From: JALENY01 sp036310185
Lineage (GTDB): Bacteria; Bacillota; Clostridia; Lachnospirales; Lachnospiraceae
Length of the DNA stretch: 9,589 bases
Direction of reading: 5' to 3'
NCBI GenBank assembly: GCA_036310185.1
Contig: JAXJSH010000023.1
Coordinates: 1-9,589 of the forward strand
The notes beneath the pieces were generated by a model. It did no database searches, was not told the origin of the DNA, and worked only from the letters and a program-made list of their open reading frames with translations. Positions 6,705 through 9,589 of this stretch are shown here, piece after piece; positions within the stretch are counted from its first letter, which is position 1; each line of letters opens with the position of its first letter. The translations under genes and the position numbers were made by a program.

Positions 6705-6753
6705 ACAACACGGGACCTGCACGCTCTGACAGAGAATGCAGGTCTAATGTTGT
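6705..6753 (-). terminator. Long segmented hairpin at the end of the cohesin/phosphoesterase operon
   Basis: Three paired segments are nested symmetrically: ACAACA/TGTTGT (6705-6710 with 6748-6753), GACCTGCA/TGCAGGTC (6714-6721 with 6737-6744) and CTCT/AGAG (6724-6727 with 6731-6734). They are separated by symmetric 3x3 and 2x2 internal loops and capped by a 3-nt loop. It starts 41 bases beyond the phosphoesterase stop codon. The minus-strand tail TTGTTATTG is only moderately U-rich, so it is a probable rather than certain terminator. A 5'-leader element for the YibE/F gene is the alternative. Confidence 0.55.
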
Positions 6754-6794
6754 GTCGGTGATTGTCAAGTATTTTTGTTTATGCCAATGTTGTC

Positions 6795-8840
6795 TTATCG
6801 AATGTAACTTGCAATGATGACGTAATCAAGTGTATTTACCACACCGTCAAGGTTGATATCACATGTGCTCTCAGCTGTCTGATAGTAGATCAATGCAACT
6901 GACAGGTCCGCAAGGGTGATCTCACCATCTTTGTTGATATCGCTTGCATTTACATAAGAGTAAATGGTTGTTACAGCTACACCTTTTATGATTGTTGATG
7001 TCACATCTTCGGAAGTAATGCCTGCATCATCTTTCAGTACCTGTACGGTATCCGCTTTTACCAGACTTACGCTTACCTGATCTGCCTCTACGCCATCTTT
7101 CAGACGGAATGTGTATTTTACCACATCTGTTTTCTCATTTGCTGAAAACGGTTCCTGTGTACCTACCATAACATCTGATACACCGCCTTCTGTTTTAACA
7201 TCAGCAAAGATGGTATTGTCAAGGCAGCTTTCTGCGCTTACCAGCTCCAGCTGTGATTCATCATAGGAAATTGCTGTTTCGAATGCGTTTGTATTGATCA
7301 CATTGTCAAAAGAAACGGTGTATTCTAATGTTTCATCCTGCTCTTCCACATACAGTTCTGTACCATTTACGTAGGAAGTTGCACAATCAGCCAGGTTTCT
7401 TTCTACTGTGAATGAATCATATACATATTTCTCTGTTGTAATCTGATCCAGATCTGTATCATATTTGAAATTGTATGTTACAACGCTGATCTGTTCGTTT
7501 GATACTTCGAGCATTGTAATAACCTGTTCTTTTTTCACATCACTGCCTGTATCTGTAGAATTTACATCAAGGAAGGAGTAGTTCAGTGCAAGCGGATCGC
7601 CCTCAGAAACGGTGTAGTTCTTTTTGGAGTACCATTTTAAGCCGCCTGCATGTCCGCCTACCATATACAGCGGAGCGTTGTCCGGCTGCTGGATAACACC
7701 ATTTTCATCAACTTCCGGATTTGCATTTTCACCTTCTGCGGTTACAAAACCTCTGGAGTATACATGGTCATGTCCCTGAAGTACCAGATCCACATCCAGT
7801 TCAGCAAAGATCGGAGACCAGAATTTTCTTGCGGAAATGATATCACTGTCTGTAATATGGGATGCACCTGTGTAAAGAGATTTGTGGAAACCTACGATTA
7901 CCCACTGACCATTTTCTTTTGCATCAGCAACTTCCTGTCTTAAGTATGCTTCCTGCTCTGCTCTTGCATCATCACTGTATCTTGCAGATTCCAGGTTCAG
8001 GATGATGAATTTTGCACAGCCGTAGTCAAAGCTGTATACGATTTTGCCAGCTTCTTCCGGGGCATTGATGTGCTGATACATTTCGTTGTTGTCGTGGTTA
8101 CCCTGGGTAACAGCAACCAGGCTGTTTGCGAACATATCCTGACCGCCTGTCGGGAAAGCACCCTCATTGCTGAACAGCCATTCCCACTGAGATTCGTTGT
8201 TGTTTGTATCTGTTACGTCACCTGCCAGATATACAAAATCCGGATTCATGTTGTTTACTTCAGCAAGTGTTGCACCTAAAGCTTTTGCATTGGATGCGTT
8301 TGATACCTGAGTATCTGCAAGATATGCAAATGTAAATGTTGTTTCATCATTTTTTGCAAGTGCAGTTTTAAAAGTACCATCGTATGTATTGAAACCATCA
8401 CCTACTATATATGTATATTCTGTATACGGTTCCAGTCCGCTGACTGCGATCTCATGAATGTATTTTCCGCCAATTCCCTGATAGGAAGTTCCTTCAAAAT
8501 ACATTTTTTCTCCGCCTTCTGCTTTCTGGATCGTAATTACAGTGGTAGTATCCTCTACCGTAGTGTAAGTTACATTTACCTCAGTCGCAGCGTCATTGCC
8601 CACATGTACATTCAGCTGTGCCGGAACTTTATTCTCATCAATTACGGAATAAGCGACGGCAGCTTCTTCGGATGCAGTCTCCTCTGCTGCTGCAACTGCA
8701 GTATCCTCACTTACTCCAGCAGCGGATGCCGGAACCACTCCGGATATCATCATTGTCACAGCCAACGCGAACGCACTCACGTTTTTAAGACAAAGTCTTC
8801 TTCTGGTTTCTCTGTTATTCATAACTTTCTTAGAAATCAT
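6795..8840 (-). CDS. Secreted purple-acid-phosphatase-like metallophosphoesterase with cohesin-like and dockerin modules
   Basis: The protein has 681 residues; its ATG at 8840 overlaps the upstream stop as ATGA and has AGGAG 7 bases before it. Domains in order: a long signal peptide (basic n-region, hydrophobic core about 20-36, PASAA near 37-41), an acidic Ala/Glu linker, a fibronectin-like purple-acid-phosphatase N-domain (about 70-160), and a calcineurin-type phosphoesterase core (about 168-400). Metal-site motifs are visible: LADTQ (D176, Q178), GD (207-208), GNHD (247-250), H319 and GHDH (356-359). The first block has Gln where the classic DxH has His, a change I believe occurs in related bacterial enzymes. 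Residues about 495-622 form a cohesin-like beta domain. A type I-like dockerin (634-673) ends the protein, with two complete calcium loops starting DINKDGEITLAD and DINLDGVVNTLD. It should hydrolyse an unknown extracellular phosphoester. Translation is likely coupled to the upstream anchored cohesin gene. Confidence 0.9.
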   Translation of the reverse strand: MISKKVMNNRETRRRLCLKNVSAFALAVTMMISGVVPASAAGVSEDTAVAAAEETASEEAAVAYSVIDENKVPAQLNVHVGNDAATEVNVTYTTVEDTTTVITIQKAEGGEKMYFEGTSYQGIGGKYIHEIAVSGLEPYTEYTYIVGDGFNTYDGTFKTALAKNDETTFTFAYLADTQVSNASNAKALGATLAEVNNMNPDFVYLAGDVTDTNNNESQWEWLFSNEGAFPTGGQDMFANSLVAVTQGNHDNNEMYQHINAPEEAGKIVYSFDYGCAKFIILNLESARYSDDARAEQEAYLRQEVADAKENGQWVIVGFHKSLYTGASHITDSDIISARKFWSPIFAELDVDLVLQGHDHVYSRGFVTAEGENANPEVDENGVIQQPDNAPLYMVGGHAGGLKWYSKKNYTVSEGDPLALNYSFLDVNSTDTGSDVKKEQVITMLEVSNEQISVVTYNFKYDTDLDQITTEKYVYDSFTVERNLADCATSYVNGTELYVEEQDETLEYTVSFDNVINTNAFETAISYDESQLELVSAESCLDNTIFADVKTEGGVSDVMVGTQEPFSANEKTDVVKYTFRLKDGVEADQVSVSLVKADTVQVLKDDAGITSEDVTSTIIKGVAVTTIYSYVNASDINKDGEITLADLSVALIYYQTAESTCDINLDGVVNTLDYVIIASYIR

Positions 8841-9514
8841 TTTTTCTCTCCTCTCGGTTTTTTCTTCTTATATACCAATGCACCTGCCGCACCCGCTGCA
8901 ATCACCACGCAGCACGCAATCAGCACGATTACACTAATACCATTGTCATCCTTTTCCTCCGGCTCTTCCGGAAAAATTTCCTGAACAGAATCTGAAGATA
9001 TGTTCACAACGAATCCTCCATCCAGGTATGTGGAAGCATATTCCTGATCTCCGATCGTGTAAATTTTTATATCCTGCACAACGATCGCGGATTCCTTTCC
9101 CGGTTCGTAGTTACCTTCCACTGTAACGGTTACTTCTTCACAGAAACTGTCTTCTCCGTCAAAAAAGCCAAACCACACAAGCCCGCTTGATTCCTTTGGT
9201 CCTGTCACAGAACCTGCGGTGCTCATAACAGAAGTCACCTCTGTCCCCTGGCTGCAGATAATGCCAAATTCTGCACCGGCGTAGGCCTCCTGGGAATCTA
9301 TATTAATCTCAAAACTGTATTCTCCGCTTTCCTCATCCACTGAAATTAACGAGGTTGAAATATTTACTTCCGGAGTTTCTTCTGCATTCTCTGTATTTTC
9401 TGCCATATCTTCTGATTCATTTTCTGCGGCCGTAACCGGCATTGCGGAAAATAATGTGAGGCACCCTGCACACATTGCTCCAAGAAAGCCTGTTTTTCTA
9501 AAAAAGCTGCTCAT
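8837..9514 (-). CDS. Membrane-anchored cohesin-like surface protein
   Basis: The protein has 225 residues. Its ATG at 9514 has AAGGAG at 9527-9532, 12 bases upstream, rather far but followed by more purines. Residues 1-30 are a signal peptide (RK, hydrophobic core, PVTAA). An acidic linker (31-48) leads to one cohesin-like beta sandwich (about 49-173), recognised by the pattern G-E-Y-S-F-E-I-N-I-D-S, AYAGAEFGI, and the final Y-L-D-G-G-F-V-V-N-I strand. After an acidic Pro/Glu spacer (174-191) comes a single membrane helix (192-215) and a basic tail (KKKKPRGEKK), so the protein should sit in the membrane with the cohesin outside. There is no LPxTG sorting signal. Its stop codon overlaps the start of the dockerin phosphoesterase gene. 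Cohesins bind dockerins in cellulosomes, so this protein is a plausible docking partner for the neighbour; actual binding is inferred. Confidence 0.82.
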   Translation of the reverse strand: MSSFFRKTGFLGAMCAGCLTLFSAMPVTAAENESEDMAENTENAEETPEVNISTSLISVDEESGEYSFEINIDSQEAYAGAEFGIICSQGTEVTSVMSTAGSVTGPKESSGLVWFGFFDGEDSFCEEVTVTVEGNYEPGKESAIVVQDIKIYTIGDQEYASTYLDGGFVVNISSDSVQEIFPEEPEEKDDNGISVIVLIACCVVIAAGAAGALVYKKKKPRGEKK

Positions 9515-9589
9515 TCTTTTATCTCTCTCCTTATTTTCACTGGGGTTACTTTAACAGGCCAATGTAAATACTTCCAACATGCGTATGTA
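9515..9589 (-). promoter_or_regulatory. Partial upstream region of the cohesin/phosphoesterase operon
   Basis: These 75 bases contain the ribosome binding site AAGGAG (minus strand, 9527-9532). Further upstream there is only a weak promoter-like pair, TTGGAA and TTAAAG with a 17-base spacer, each matching consensus at few positions. No other gene or structure is visible before the window ends, so the true promoter may lie here or beyond the edge. Confidence 0.3.

Noticed and set aside
6763..6768. Perfect TTGACA on the minus strand upstream of the YibE/F gene
   Set aside because: At 16-18 bases spacing the only -10 candidates (TAGACC, AGACCT) are poor and fall inside the long hairpin, so it is not called as a promoter.
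8454..8984. Plus-strand open frame of 176 codons opposite the phosphoesterase and cohesin genes
   Set aside because: It is antisense to two clear genes. Its Ser/Cys/His-rich composition is what an antisense reading of low-complexity coding sequence gives, and no domain is recognisable.

Overview
The window looks like a chromosomal segment of a gut-type anaerobic Firmicute, most likely a Lachnospiraceae or related Clostridia member. This is inferred from the moderately AT-rich composition, purine-rich GGAG-type ribosome binding sites, an S-layer-homology (SLH) surface protein, a YibE/F membrane protein and dockerin/cohesin modules. Genus and species cannot be set from the sequence. All six intact genes lie on the minus strand, so transcription runs from the right end to the left end.

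Right part (6795-9514): a two-gene operon with a 4-base ATGA overlap. The first gene encodes a short secreted, membrane-anchored cohesin-like protein. The second encodes a secreted purple-acid-phosphatase-like metallophosphoesterase with its own cohesin-like domain and a C-terminal dockerin. The pair suggests a miniature cellulosome-style arrangement in which a phosphoesterase may be held at the cell surface by a neighbouring anchored cohesin. A long hairpin (6705-6753) closes the operon.

Middle (5517-6650): a monocistronic YibE/F-family polytopic membrane protein of unknown biochemical role. A 17-bp inverted repeat lies upstream and an intrinsic terminator downstream.

Centre-left (2957-5400): the most interesting locus. 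A clear extended -10 promoter drives a macro-TIR(SEFIR-type) fusion protein, followed 57 bases later by a canonical macro domain fused to a multi-pass membrane region. The last part of that membrane region reads like a K+-channel pore loop with a degenerate filter. The pair has the parts of a nucleotide-signalling defence system (TIR enzyme, ADP-ribose-type sensor, membrane effector) and resembles the logic of macro-type Thoeris. However, the domain order is inverted and there is an additional macro module on the TIR protein. Function is inferred, not shown.

Left part (284-2758): a secreted SLH-anchored protein with a propeller-like middle and a C-terminal HExxH zinc-metallopeptidase-like domain, closed by a 16-bp-stem hairpin. 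The extreme left edge (1-64) holds the reading frame of a hexapeptide-repeat O-acetyltransferase that hits a stop codon and lacks an N-terminus in the window, so it is probably a decayed remnant.

No tRNA, rRNA, CRISPR array, transposase or phage gene is visible.
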